The notes under the pieces were generated by a model, which saw only the letters and a list, made by a program, of their open reading frames with translations, searched no databases and was not told the DNA's origin. DNA of 64,000 nucleotides from the NCBI GenBank assembly GCA_033060915.1, contig CM065394.1:36566001-36630000 (forward strand). Direction: 5' to 3'. The stretch is from Euryodendron excelsum (lineage: Eukaryota; Streptophyta; Magnoliopsida; Ericales; Pentaphylacaceae). The translations under genes were made by a program, and so were the position numbers. Shown one piece after another: positions 13,053 to 38,724 of the stretch; position 1 is the first letter of the stretch, and the number at the start of each line of letters is the position of its first letter.

Positions 13053-14061
13053 CAATATAACCGGTGAAGAACCTGAGTTTCTATCATCATGGGAGGCATC
13101 ACCGCAAGTCGTTCAATAGGAAACAAATTACAAAAATTAAAAATTTACAGTGCATTTTACAGTGAAAAGTAGCAATTCTAATTAATTAAATGTCATCTAT
13201 AGACAGTTCTGCAGCAAGGTATAACATGAGATTCTTTAGTACTTTACATACGAAACAGCATAAAAATTTCAAATGCATTTCATCCAAAACACAGTATCAT
13301 CATAATGCATTGTGGAGTGTAAAAAGAGCCTGCAAAACTGAGAGAAATTCCAGTATGCCCCAGAAACTACACAATCCATGTCCTTTTATCTAAGGGACTA
13401 CATTTTTTTTTCATAAGTAACTACATAACCAGTCCTTGTGCCAACCAACATCAATTTATTTCTTGCCTCTTCTACAATGCCATAAAACAATAATCAAAGT
13501 ACAGCAAGAATGAGAAACTACAAAGGCCAACATCGAGTGTAAACAGCTTGTTACCAATAAAGAGAATATATATCATTTTATCATAAACTTCTCTATGCAA
13601 TACTACAAATGCTTTTGTCTCACAGCACTTGCAAGAAAAACCTACAACCAGCCAACTTAATAAAAACTTCTAAGACAACAAGTATCATGAGGGAAAAAGA
13701 AAAAAAGCATTAGCTTGAGTTTGAATCTTAACCAACCCGACTATGGCATAGGAATATAAAATTTAAGTCAGAAATCACAAGTACGATTTGAAAGAAATGC
13801 GGGTCACCAAACCAATCAAACCCAACTCACGAAAATTGAAGAAAATATAAACGCAGAAATGGGCACTTACACGCTTGCGTCCTCTCGTCCCAGAAGCTTC
13901 ACAGGGGTACCCGATCTCGGTGACACCAAACAATTTTCAGACAATTCTTCCACACCCATTATCCGGCCAGGCCACCACGACCCATTTCGACGCCGAACCC
14001 AAACCAACCCACCAACTGTCGCATCAATGCCCTTCGTGTTCGGCTCACTTGTACTTCCCAT
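5170..14061 (-). CDS. PWWP-domain protein (At1g51745/At3g21295-like), 3 exons
   Basis: Predicted nuclear protein of 748 aa. Exons in transcript order: 14061-13871, 9782-8857, 6299-5170, with GT-AG introns and phases 2 and 1 that keep one frame. Residues 14-85 form a PWWP domain: GGLVWVRRRNGSWWPGRI, then SPRSGTPVKLLGREDASV and DWYNLEKSKRVKAFRCGEYD across the first splice. Family knowledge: PWWP modules bind methylated histone tails and DNA. The middle is Ser/Asp/Glu-rich with basic nuclear-localisation clusters (KRKR near 234, RKNRRR near 249). The C-terminal exon has a family-specific block around DEYWGWNAHISRKSP and GRPIIGHPLTVEVLE, ending in a Lys-rich segment. The start is the only ATG giving the short N-terminus before the PWWP. 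The first intron is over 4 kb. The biochemical role in plants is not known to me. Confidence 0.92.
6300..8856 (-). other. PWWP gene intron 2
   Basis: This 2.6-kb intron contains GA/TG-rich low-complexity sequence at 7200-7740 and a repeat rich in GGAATGG/CCATTCC words at about 7790-7998. The repeat ends, on the minus strand, in ATGTTTGGTATGTAGGAATG. That end looks like a degraded DNA transposon terminus, but the other terminus was not found. No gene is supported. Confidence 0.45.
10058..10141. repeat. 42-bp tandem duplication
   Basis: Two adjacent copies of a unit beginning TAGTCCTTCGACTGCCTGAT (10058) and TAGTCCTTTGACTGCCTAAT (10100) with a few mismatches. Local duplication inside an intron; no function suggested. 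Confidence 0.6.
11265..11395 (-). mobile_element. tRNA-derived SINE head with pol III boxes A and B
   Basis: On the minus strand a box A, TAGCCCAATGG (11072-based reading gives positions 11372-11362), matches TRGYNNANNGG. It is followed about 34 nt later by a box B, GTTCAACTC (11328-11320), matching GWTCRANNC. The block is GC-rich compared with its surroundings and ends near an A-rich tail. This arrangement is that of an internal RNA polymerase III promoter in tRNA-derived SINEs. No cloverleaf or anticodon could be drawn, so it is not called a tRNA gene. Ends are approximate. Confidence 0.6.
11912..12079. repeat. 84-bp tandem duplication
   Basis: Two head-to-tail copies starting CGTCTCCTAATTTCCATCAC at 11912 and 11996, about 90% identical. 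Because the unit is a multiple of three it produces matching open frames on both strands, which are artefacts of the repeat rather than genes. Confidence 0.8.
13013..13048. repeat. (GA)n microsatellite
   Basis: Uninterrupted AG dinucleotide run of about 36 bp inside PWWP intron 1. Confidence 0.9.
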
Positions 14062-16465
14062 CTCTCTCACACCACACAGCACGAAAACCAATGACCGATC
14101 TCAAAAACCAATCTCAACCCACCATTCCTAAGCACATTCAAGTCCCAAAAACCATAAATATCCCTTGCATGAACAAATGCCCATGCCCTTTAAACCTAAA
14201 ACCATAGCGAGAAACAAACAAAAATCAGACAAATTCGAATCCCGCATGCAACACAAAAACCCACAAACATCAGTGTATATGTATGTGTATGTATTACAAA
14301 ACTGAACAAACATCTATCTGACAGGCAACATAAAGAAGCCAAGCGAAAAACCCAGATTAGAGGGTTTATGGCGCACAAAGAGATCTGGGTAGTGAGAGAA
14401 ACAACGGAAAACAGACGTGATTATTTCCAGAAAGACACAGATCTTTTTTTATGTTCCCCCTTATTCTTCAAATTTTTTTTTGAATTTCTCTGCTGATCGT
14501 TTATTTGATTTTTTTAGATTTTATCACTGAACCGTTGTGAGTTGTTTCACATAGTGTACGAGAAGATATAGGCGTTAATGATGAACGATGAAGTAGTGTT
14601 GCTTCCTTATAGAAATGGATCGGACGTACCTTTTGGTATCTTTTTGCCAAGACAAGAGCCTTCACAGATAGAGGGAGAGTCACATTGGAGAGAGAGAAAG
14701 AGAGAGATTTTGTGGATTAATATTTATTTTTGAAGTATGGAGGAGATAAAATAAAAAAGGAAAAGAAAAAAAAGTGGTTTGATTAGGCACGACAGGTATT
14801 ATATTCACATTGCTACATTTGTCCCGCATGCAATGTATTGGAAGGTGATGAAAGAGATATGTTGTTTGATATTTGTAATCAACGGCTATCATTTCCCTGA
14901 TCGGACTTCAACAGCAAGATCACATCAAATCACAAATTACGTTCCGTGTGAGTAGAAACTTCTAAACAAAGGTAACACTGGTCTCTCGATTGGGCTCTTT
15001 AGGTTTTTCCTATGCAGCTTTGAAGATCGTATCTGTAAAACTTTGGTTTCAAGATGAAGAAATATAGCTCTTAAGAAGAACCCATAAACACAGTAAGAAA
15101 GAGAATCAAGCAGCCATTATTGGTAATCCCTCTGAGAAAATTGAGTTGTTGCTTTGTCTGTATGTATTCTTGAAGAGGTAATTTTGGCTTGTTTTCTCCC
15201 ATTGATTGTCTATACAAATTTAGTATCTAATGTTTCTTTTGATAATTTGATGAGGATGGTTTCGTTTTTTGTCTAGCTATGAAATTTAATTAAAAATACT
15301 TTCTTTTTTTTTTTTTAGTTCAATCGTGTAGTATAACTATTAAACATTTTACATATTATACTAATGAAAAAAATTTAATTAAAAATTAGATATGATTTAA
15401 TATAATTGTGGCATATTATTAATTATATACTTATTTTATAATTATAATAGTACTTGGAATATGCAATATTCTTCTAAAAATACTTGAAATATTTAAATTA
15501 TTAAACTTACTTTTCTATAACTTCTTATTAATACTTAAATTAATAAATTAATGCATTCTTATATAAAGTATTGAAATAATAAAATAAAATTTATTATCTA
15601 CCACTTAATTTAGCTGTTTGTTAATAATATTATTTAAAAAAATAACATATGTGAGACCAAAATACTACATATTAACATATATAAAAAGAAATTACTTATA
15701 ACTATTACCGTATTTTTTGTTCCAACTTTTAACTAATGTTCGTATAATATCCGGATAATAATGAATTTGTATTTTTATGTAATAAAGCTAGGGCATAATG
15801 ACATATTTTTCATGTAAAGTGCTATTGCTATTTACCAATAGCCAAGCCCAAAGCAAGTGAGAGAATATCATTGACAGCCTTACATCTCTTGCTTTTGAAT
15901 TTGCCGTTGCCATGACAAGCTTATAGATCTGCTTGCTTCTAATTTGTCTTCTCTACAATCTTACAGCTGCAATTTCCAAATTTACATTCCAATAACAAAA
16001 CTATTCTTTTTACCACTATTGTGGATACAAATAACAAGCTACAGCAACAATATTAACAAAAATAATAATAATTTACTCAGAAGCAACACCAATAAAGAAT
16101 AATTTTTATTTCCAATACGAGTGTTCAACATTTTTTTATAGAACTACAACAATCGTTTTGAACCTGAAAAATTTCCAGGTCTATTCAGTTACATCACCCA
16201 ATTATAGAAGCATTCTATCAATCCTCCGTAAATTGGCCTATTTCGAGCCACAGCTATAATATTGCACATAGGTTACAGAGATATCTCCAGGCGTGTCCCA
16301 GTACAGGATGAATTAAGTTCATGGGATATTGCCAGCCCACATGACAGTGCTCAATAATTAGCTGATATATTTACCAAAAGTTTCTGTCAATAGGGCATAC
16401 CTCCAAGATCATCAAGCATGCAGCTGACGGTCAGTCTAGGAAAATGTGCAAATAGGCTGCTCTTT
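14062..16465. other. PWWP gene 5' region and AT-rich intergenic spacer
   Basis: The 5' leader and promoter of the minus-strand PWWP gene should lie just above 14061, probably up to about 14700. The rest, especially 15240-15850, is very AT-rich with no open frames of note. Sequence near 16100-16465 is probably the 3' UTR of the GDH-like gene. No gene is supported. Confidence 0.45.
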
Positions 16466-31217
<14,752 letters not shown>

Positions 31218-33424
31218 TCAGCATCACACGTCAAAATCCTTTACTCTCTGCATGAAGAAATGCAAAAATTAACTAAGGTCACTCGTACTGTTCCAACCAG
31301 AAAGCGAAAAAGTAGACAACAGGGACATAAGTTAAATAAATAAACTAGTACATAGCACCACACACCAACTATTCCTGCAACAAACCCATTTTATAACTCC
31401 AATACATGAAACAGTGCGGAACTTTACTATAAACCATGAATCCTATTTAGAACTATAACCACAAACCTTAACTAGAAAATTCACAATGATTTTTAGCGCT
31501 GACACTCAGGCTTGAAGATTATAACCAAAAGAACCCCCTCGTTGGGTAGACGCGCGTAATTATCATGTCTGATCATAGAATACAAACAAACCCCACTCAC
31601 AAAACAACAAGTTTTAAAACAAAAAGGATTGCCAAAACAAAGGATCCAAAAATACCCACGACACCCAGATCATTTCTACACTTACAAGCACTTTCCCAAC
31701 TTAGAGCCCCTTTTATACAGGCTGCATCTTTGCATTTCCAGAGCACTATGAAAGGCTGCATCTTTGCATTTCCAGAGCACTTCCTCGCTGCTGGAAGTAA
31801 ATTTTGCTTTAATTTTTGTTTCCTAAAACAAGATAACGCACTACCCGAATGCGAACCAACCACTAATACTTCAACCCACATCAAGTAATCACTTATTTAT
31901 TCTTCATTCCCACAAGTACAAGAATTCAAGAACTAAAATAGCAAGAGAAACAAATAGTGAAAACAAGAAAAAAAGTTTCAGAAATTAATTCCGGAAAGCA
32001 AAACGCAAGCCGAAGTCAAAGTTATGAGCATGGAGTACCTAAATTGAAGTACCAAATCTCTCCAGCCTTCTCAGAACTTGCGCGTCTCTGAAAGCTGTAA
32101 ACTGGCTTGAAGATGAGAAAGTAAAGCGAGATCGTGTTCGTTAACGGAAATAGTTAGTCGGGTCGTGATCAGATTCTTCTCCGATTATGTCTTCCGCTCA
32201 AATACAGTACAGATACAATATATACGTAGATATTTGTATATGTGGAGAGAGAAAGTGATAAAGACAAGGATGAGGCTTTGTTGTGAGTTACGACCTGTGA
32301 GAGTGAGGGGGTGATTTATGATTTCATCAAACTGCCTGCAACTCCTTATATATGTGGAAACCAAAAACTGGGGGTGAAGAGAGGAAGAAGATTTTATAGC
32401 TATCCACACTAGGCCTCTGAAGCGCGTCGCAATGGGTAGAACTTGGGCCGGGCTGAAGACGAAGTCCATAATTCTCAACTAATCCACGGGTTGGTCTTGA
32501 ATCGAACAAAGTCTGGCAATTGCCCAAAGTTGGGCCCAAGCCTGTCAAAGTCTCAAGGATTGTAAACCAACCGAGCCGACCCAAGTCAAGTGAGTTATTC
32601 AAATTCGGATTGAAACCTTAACAAGTTTGAAATAATGTACAAACTTGGCTTGTTTAAACAAACTTTAATCCATCCGATCACAAGCCAAACTCAAAAAGTT
32701 TAAATTTTTTATTATACTTTTGCTTATCGAGCTAAATTTGAATGTAGTTAAGAAAATTAATGAATTTTAAAATGCCTTCATCCCCAGCCATCACCGCTCC
32801 CTTCACCCCTTAGACTAGCATATCTATGATGTTCTAGCCTTGCCGCCAAAAAAAAAAACTGAAGTTTGAGCCCGTTGAACACCTTTTCCCAATATAGCGA
32901 AGGACTATGTTTTCATTCATCATGCAAAGTCTCCCTCTTTCCTCCTATCCAAAACAGAGAAGAAAGTCGTCCACCTGGAAACCTATTCATGTGTGATCTC
33001 CGGAGCTAAACCTGCATTACAATACATCAGATTGCCAGCACTAACAAGCAGATATGGTGTTTTTGGCATCTAGTAAGGGGCTCAAGTCCATCAGGCCAAC
33101 GTGTGACCATGTGACAGCTGATTCTCATGATAATCTTCCATCCAATTCTAAAAAGGAAACCTGGAACATTAAACAGCACACCTTACATTGAATCTTAACT
33201 TAGACAATCAAAACTTGAATTTGAACTCAGGAACTCTAGGGCAAGAGAAGCTCAAGTCTTGTGAGAAAATGTGTCCCTGCTGGAAAAGGTTACAGCAAGA
33301 GAAGCTCAATTCCTGTGAGAAAATGTGTCCCTGCTGGAAAGGGATGCCACAGGTGTATACAACAAAAAGCAGGCAAAACAAAATTACTTCTTCCCCACTT
33401 CCACAATAATGATCCAGTAAACAT
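31218..33424. other. GDH-like 5' region and spacer to the uS8 gene
   Basis: On the minus strand a leader exon probably ends at about 32037 (CAATTTAG|GTACTCC) and the leader resumes at about 31250 after ATGCAG, giving a 5' UTR intron of about 0.8 kb; the promoter should lie above about 32100. A 34-bp tandem duplication (31720-31780, GCTGCATCTTTGCATTTCC) sits in this intron. A 54-bp tandem duplication (33241-33342, GCAAGAGAAGCTCAA) lies just 3' of the uS8 stop codon and could be in its 3' UTR. Confidence 0.5.
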
Positions 33425-35326
33425 TCAATAGAAGTACCCCAGAACCTGACCACCTACATTTTGTCGCATTGCCTCTTCATGATCCAAAACTCCGTTTGGT
33501 GTTGTAATCACAACGTAGCCCCACTGCATGCATAGAAAACTTTGTTAATAGTCAAACAAGTTCCCCTCTTTCATGGGAGGTTATGCATTAATTGACATTG
33601 TAACCATGAGTAATCATTCTCACAAAATTTTGATAATTTGACATGCAAAGAGCACACACATGCACTAAAATGAAGCTCACAGTTTAATGAATAAATAAAA
33701 TTCATTTCCTTTCTTCTTCAGTGTACAAAATTCCCTACTTAATCATGATGTTTAGCCCTTCAGTCTCTCAAAGCGGCATACAATACAGAGCCATAAGTGG
33801 GACTAGAAAATTTCTCAGCCTTCAAGCAAAGAAGTAAAATTGGTTATTGTCAATGGGGATATAGGCAAGTAATAACAATAAAGGCAAGGCACTATTGTTG
33901 GTTAGAATCCAATCCAATATCAGATCTCAAGCAAACTTTATGATCATGGACTACAACACCTATGATTAATGGGCCCAGGCAGCAGTAATGGAGAAAATCA
34001 ATGATCAAATAGGCCAGCTCACAAGTTGGCCATATTGATAGGTGGTCAGAAAGGCAAAAATATAATATAAAAAAAATACTTTGATGTCATACCAGATAGA
34101 CCAGGGTTCTTTCTAGTAGCTTGAACATTATCCTCACGTACAAATTTCCTCGCAGATGCCTGAGTGTCATGATCCCACATCGGATAAAAAGAAAGTTTTG
34201 AGCCATATAAGAGGGTAGGCAGCACCACTTAATATAGATTTGATGGCAGCGATCGGCCCGTGACAAGTGGTATCAGAGCAGCCCAACTCCTGATCCAATT
34301 TTACACCAAGCGCTCAAATAGAGTAGACAGGGTAATTCGACCTACGACGAGGGTGTCGCGAATTCGGGTGAAAGAGTATGTTACGATCCCACATCGTATA
34401 GGAGGAGGGAGGTGTTAAGTCATATAAGGGAGTAGGCAGCACCACTTAATATTTTAGATTTTTGGATTGGATGGCAAGCGCCCGACCGTGACACTAAGCA
34501 AGAAAGAAAAGAAAAACCCATTTATAAGGTATAAGCAAAGATTGTGCTGACTTATTTATGTTCTTTGTCCAAAATAGAGAGAAATTCAGGTTCTTCAGCA
34601 CCTTCGGATTAAGTTGTCCTCATTGCATACCTAAATAAAGTAGTTTCAGCATGGAATTGCTCCTTCAGAGTTCGGAGAAATCCAAACAACTCAGCCTAAA
34701 CCATCCTTCTAGACACTTTTTAGTAGGCTTTAAATTCTGAATTTATAGGCCATAAACTCTCAACTCTCAACTTAGGCCAATACAGTAATCCATATTATCA
34801 AAAATTGTGTATGAGCATCGATCCAACCTCTGTACAGGGGAATTCTCAAGTGCTTCCGCAGTTACTTAAGAGCAAAAAATCATATGTGAATCTGTTGAGA
34901 ACGGACAATGTGAGCTCTGAAATGGAAATTGTATTGAAAAACCTTCCAATTTATCCAGTTAAATCAGTTATTTTAGATGACATTTTTTTGGCGAAAATTA
35001 GAAATCTGAAAACCAAGTTGAATCAGTTCGGGTTTTTGAACTGTAAGAAACGCCAATTGGCAAATAATGAACCGAAGACAAATATAGAACATACCGTTCG
35101 ACATTTATTTTTTTCTTTCCACAGAACAAAGTCCCACAATTTAGGGTTAGAGCTTTAGATGTGCGTATATATATACGTACGTATACAGAAACGTACCTCG
35201 ATGTTTCATGATTTTGACGAAGGAAGCCATGAGATTGGAGAGGGGTCGAAGGTGAGCTGAGGCAAAGCCTCTTCTCTCTGCATTAACGATACTACTCAAT
35301 GCGTCGTTCAATATCCTCCTTCCCAT
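33425..35326 (-). CDS. uS8-family ribosomal protein (mitochondrial RPS15A type), central exon not found
   Basis: First exon 35326-35197 encodes [20 protein letters not shown] and on to [10 protein letters not shown], the N-terminus of the uS8 family variant (Arabidopsis RPS15aB/E) that replaced mitochondrial rps8 in flowering plants. It ends at a GT donor in phase 1. The last exon, 33523-33425, encodes [18 protein letters not shown] to [10 protein letters not shown] and a stop; it starts at an AG acceptor in phase 0. Family members are about 130 aa, so about 54 residues (roughly 161 nt) should lie between. I could not find them in either frame of the 1.67-kb gap, which holds a TRIM element. 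Direct splicing would be out of frame. An in-frame ATG at 35416 would add a 30-residue basic extension, possibly a presequence. This may be a broken gene, or the exon was lost in assembly. Confidence 0.75.
34165..34493 (+). mobile_element. TRIM retroelement (329 bp) with LTRs, PBS and PPT
   Basis: Terminal-repeat retrotransposon in miniature. The 5' LTR is 34165-34265 (TGTCATGATCCCACATCGG to CCCGTGACA) and the 3' LTR 34379-34493 (TGTTACGATCCCACATCG to CCGTGACA); both begin TG and end CA and share GTAGGCAGCACCACTTAATA. Two bases after the 5' LTR lies TGGTATCAGAGCA (34268-34280), the primer-binding site complementary to the initiator methionine tRNA. A purine-rich tract, GGGTGAAAGAG, precedes the 3' LTR. 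Flanking pentamers are CTGAG and CTAAG, a target duplication with one mismatch. The 113-bp interior encodes nothing, so it depends on other elements for movement. It lies in the uS8 intron, antisense to the gene. Confidence 0.88.
35142..35149 (-). promoter_or_regulatory. Telo-box-like motif in uS8 intron 1
   Basis: AACCCTAA on the minus strand, about 50 bp downstream of the first coding exon. Telo-boxes near the start of plant translation genes are common; the position in the first intron is compatible with a regulatory role but a chance match is possible. Confidence 0.35.
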
Positions 35327-36189
35327 TTTCACCACCCCCACCATTCTCCGACTGTGAACGCCGAACTTATGCAGTCCCAAAGCCTTCGGAGCCTTCCACT
35401 CTCGGTTGAGTCCCACGTCATCCGACGGTGTAATGTAATATATACCCTTGCGTAAATTTAGAGCCGTTTGGAACTCAGGAACGGAATGGAAAAAAATAAA
35501 ATAAAAAATAAGAGGAAAGATATTTTTTTTATTAATTTTGTAAAAAATGTAAAAGAAAAGTGTAGGGAGTGAATTTGTATTTTTCTACTATTTTCTTGCT
35601 CTTTCTCTCTTAAGTAATATTAAATAAGAAAAGTACAAACACTTAAAAACTTTTTCTCCCTTCCCCTCTCTCTCCCCAAAGTTCCAAATAGTTTACAACT
35701 TTACATTACGAACTCATCTTATAAAATTGCCTTCATAACTAGCTTGTATCTCGTTATCGTTTCTTTAAATTTTTTTCAAGACCCAAACATAACCTTATTT
35801 GTTGTTTGGTGCATCATGAAATATAGTTTTTTTTTTTTTTTTTTTGAGTGTTCAGATTTTGAAATCTTTGAATTCGTATAACATCATCATTTATATAAAT
35901 TTTATGTATTATAATATAAAAATGATGATTGGCAAAAGGCTGTAAAGAGAAATTGGACTTTCAAGCAACTAGACTTATTGCTTGGTTAGTTATCTGAGGT
36001 CGAATTTATTTTAGGTTGGTTGTGTCTCACCGATAAGCTCTTAAGTATGTCAGCCTTTTTCTATATTTTCTTCTCTCTCTCAAGATCTCTCATACAATTA
36101 GCAAGTGTTGATAAGGCTAAGTTAATACCTTCCATTCCAACAAGGAATTGTAGGCACATTAATAAATTCAATTAAAAAAATAGCGTGGC
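35327..36189. other. uS8 5' flank and AT-rich spacer with repeat
   Basis: Immediately above 35326 is the uS8 leader and promoter. At 35461-35700 an A/G- then C/T-rich block bounded by GAGCCGTTTGGAACT and AGTTCCAAATAG resembles the MITE at 17506. A run of about 20 T lies at 35826-35845. No gene is supported. Confidence 0.45.
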
Positions 36190-36754
36190 TCATAGGCATA
36201 GATAGAGATGGTAATGCACCAGAGAATAGTTGAGATTTGACTGTACCTGTTCCGTTCGGAGAGGGTATTTTAAAATAAAAATGAAGGCGGGGATGAAGAT
36301 TAAAATGAAAATATATACGAGTATGGAGGCGGAGATGGACCAAGATTTCCCCCCCCCGTTTCTCCGCTTTAATTTTTTTATTTTTTATATAAGTAATTTT
36401 TTTATTTTCTATTAGATAGTGTATTTATTCACTTCCTTCTATGTTTCTTTTTTTTTTTTTTGGTGGAATAGATGTATAACTTTTAAAAATTAGTAATTCA
36501 TAAACAAATTAAATGGTAAAAAATGATTGGGCTTGGAATTGGGTTTGGGCTTGAGCTTGAAGCGGGAATGGAGACGGGTGAGGGTAGAGGTAGAAATGAA
36601 GATAATCTTATACCTGTAGAGGCGGGGATGGAGATCTCCGCCTCCATTTAAGTGAGGATGGAGACAGAGATGAAGGTAAATTTTTTAAACGGAGACAGAT
36701 ATGGAGATTCCAATCCTCACTCCGCTTTGGTCCATTACCATTCCTATGGCCTAG
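36190..36754. mobile_element. Putative DNA transposon remnant with inverted ends
   Basis: About 565 bp with imperfect inverted termini: CATAGGCATAGATAGAGATG then GTAATGCACC on the left, and the complement of CCATAGGAATGGTAATGGACC on the right. The interior carries repeated GCGGGGATGGAGAT-like words in both orientations, so most of it can fold back. The family is uncertain; no transposase sequence is present. Confidence 0.5.
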
Positions 36755-36964
36755 ATCAAATGGTACTATAACTGTCGGTAGCTGCGGTGGTAGCAGCATC
36801 TACTTGCTTCTGCCTCAAGAGAAAAAGGAGATGAAGAAAGAAGATTCATCAACTTTAGAGGACAAGTAACAGATACTAATTCTATAAAATTTGGTACAAA
36901 GTGGTTAGCTGTCGTTTTTTGGATTCAAAAGTGGTAGCTCTTTGGATCCTCCTTTAAAGTCAGC

Positions 36965-37453
36965 TAGCTCTAGTCGGACTATTTAACAAAATGATTATAA
37001 GAGAAATACTACTATCAGGTGTAACTGTTTGTAAGACTATTTAAAATTCTCACTGACTTGCTCAACTCGACCAACCAAAACCGACACCAAATCAACCCAA
37101 ACCAATCACTCTACAGGTAAATAACGGATAAATTTCAACTAATTTGCCCATATTCGATTCAGGTGTTGAGCCTTTATTTTTCTAATCCGATCTGATCAAA
37201 ATAATCCACTAAAAATTGATTTTTTTTTTACCCCCAACCCGAATTGAAGAATTGATTTTTTTTTTCACCGAACCCAACTCAAACCCAACCCAAATCAAGC
37301 CAACCCAATCATTCATTGAGTCGGGACTAGTTTCAATTATTTTCAACCTGACAACTTCGGGTCGAGTGACAAATAGCCACCAAACCCAACCGATAAACAC
37401 CCTTATCCGTCCGTTAGTCGCCGCCTGATGGTCAATAACTCAGCACGAGCCCA
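36965..37453. repeat. Interrupted copy of the foldback repeat
   Basis: The segment 36965-37032 (AGCTCTAGTCGGACTATTTA onward) matches 37457-37523, and 37407-37453 (CCGTCCGTTAGTCGCCGCC onward) matches 37517-37563. The two parts adjoin in the downstream copy, so this copy was split by about 374 bp (37033-37406) rich in CCCAACCC/TTGGGTT-like words. Confidence 0.6.
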
Positions 37454-37491
37454 CATAGCTCTAGTTGGACTATCTAACAAAATTATTATAA

Positions 37492-37643
37492 GAGAAATAC
37501 TACCATCAAGTGCGGCTGTCCGTCAGTCACCGCCTGATAGTCGACAACTCAACCAGGACCCACCAACTAATGTGAACTCCTGCTGAGTCGTCGACCATCA
37601 GGCAGCGATCGATGGATAGCAGTGCCTGATGGTAGACTTCCTC
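37492..37643. mobile_element. Foldback/MITE-like inverted repeat
   Basis: Two arms of about 62 nt (37492-37553 and 37582-37643), roughly three-quarters complementary, surround a 28-nt loop. The shared core is CCGCCTGAT(A/G)GTCGAC(A/G)ACTC. Together with the interrupted copy just upstream it indicates a small dispersed foldback family. Confidence 0.6.
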
Positions 37644-38028
37644 ATAATTATAATTATTACAAGAATTTGAAAAGGGGCTTATTAAGGGAATTCTGTATAA
37701 TATTTGTTCAGTGGCAAAGACAAACTACAAAAATTGGGGGCACGGGGGAGTGCCTTTCTTGTTCTTAGTGTTGCAGCTGGCACAACAGAAAACTGCCATG
37801 AAAATCCAAACAAAATAGGGTTCCAAAACAAAACGGTAAATTTCCTCTATATATACTCGCTGGAAAAGATGCATTCCAGATTTCCTCCTTTTTAACTTTG
37901 CTTTAAAGCCCTTGGTATGCACCAAAAACCTCTAACAAGGGTTGTGGCTTCAACTTCATTCCCATGGAGACAGAGGGGTAAAACAATGTAGAACTTCATC
38001 CGCAAGAATACTTGTTTATTGTAAGCCA

Positions 38029-38030
<2 letters not shown>

Positions 38031-38064
<34 letters not shown>
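38031..38064. repeat. (CT)n microsatellite
   Basis: Uninterrupted CT dinucleotide run of 34 bp just 3' of the ELL-like gene on its minus strand. Confidence 0.9.
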
Positions 38065-38065
<1 letters not shown>

Positions 38066-38197
38066 GCCATTTGTACCCCTTACAAATTGATTCCCACAAC
38101 AAAAACTGTCGCACCATCATTTGAACAAACCTTTGACATAAATAGAAACCCAGAGATTCCCAACAGGTAACTTGGGGTCTAGAAACAGAAAAGGCCA

Positions 38198-38693
38198 TCA
38201 GTCTCTTGTATATGAGATAGCATAGTCTTTAATAATCTGCTTCAGGTGCTGCAACAAGATATCACAGTCTTAACTATACATATCATTAGAGGCTAGGTGA
38301 AACATGAAATCACTTAGCGGCAGATTAATAGAAAAGGAATAAAAGATTGCAATTGACCAGTTAGGATTAATAACCTTCAATTCTTCATGAAGCACAATGA
38401 ATATTTTCTTCAGCCGTTTATGTCTCTGCATAAGTTCATTGCAATCGAGTAAGTAGAAAGTCAAAAAAGAAGAATATGTACACGGATTCATGTAGTGATT
38501 AGGCAGCTGTAAACCAACTTCAGTGCGATTCTATGATAACATTCTTAAAAGGTATTGTGGGCATATAACGGCGCATTCCTTGTGTTTGCCAAATAGTAAA
38601 CAATCAAAATATTAGCCAAATACCAATACACTTGTATTCAACACTTAGAAAAGCAAAGTTCATGCAAATTAAAAGAAGATTAAACTGCAGCGC

Positions 38694-38724
<31 letters not shown>

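Larger units (their letters stand above)
9783..13870 (-). other. PWWP gene intron 1
   Basis: A 4.1-kb first intron. It contains a short 42-bp tandem duplication (10058-10140), a tRNA-derived SINE head (11265-11395), an 84-bp tandem duplication (11912-12079) and a GA microsatellite (13013-13048). No additional coding exon was seen; the flanking exons join in phase without one. Confidence 0.6.

Noticed and set aside
34165..34493. Cassandra-type element carrying 5S rRNA
   Set aside because: The CCCACATCG word is suggestive, but the LTRs are too short and no 5S rRNA A- and C-box arrangement was seen, so only TRIM is claimed.
34805..35158. 117-aa plus-strand open frame in the uS8 intron
   Set aside because: No recognisable domain, no promoter or splice context, and lies antisense within an intron; treated as a chance frame.
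33425..35326. Cytosolic uS8 (RPS15aA/D type) identity
   Set aside because: The N-terminus [17 protein letters not shown] and the C-terminus [12 protein letters not shown] fit the mitochondrial-type duplicate better than the cytosolic form with MVRISVLND.
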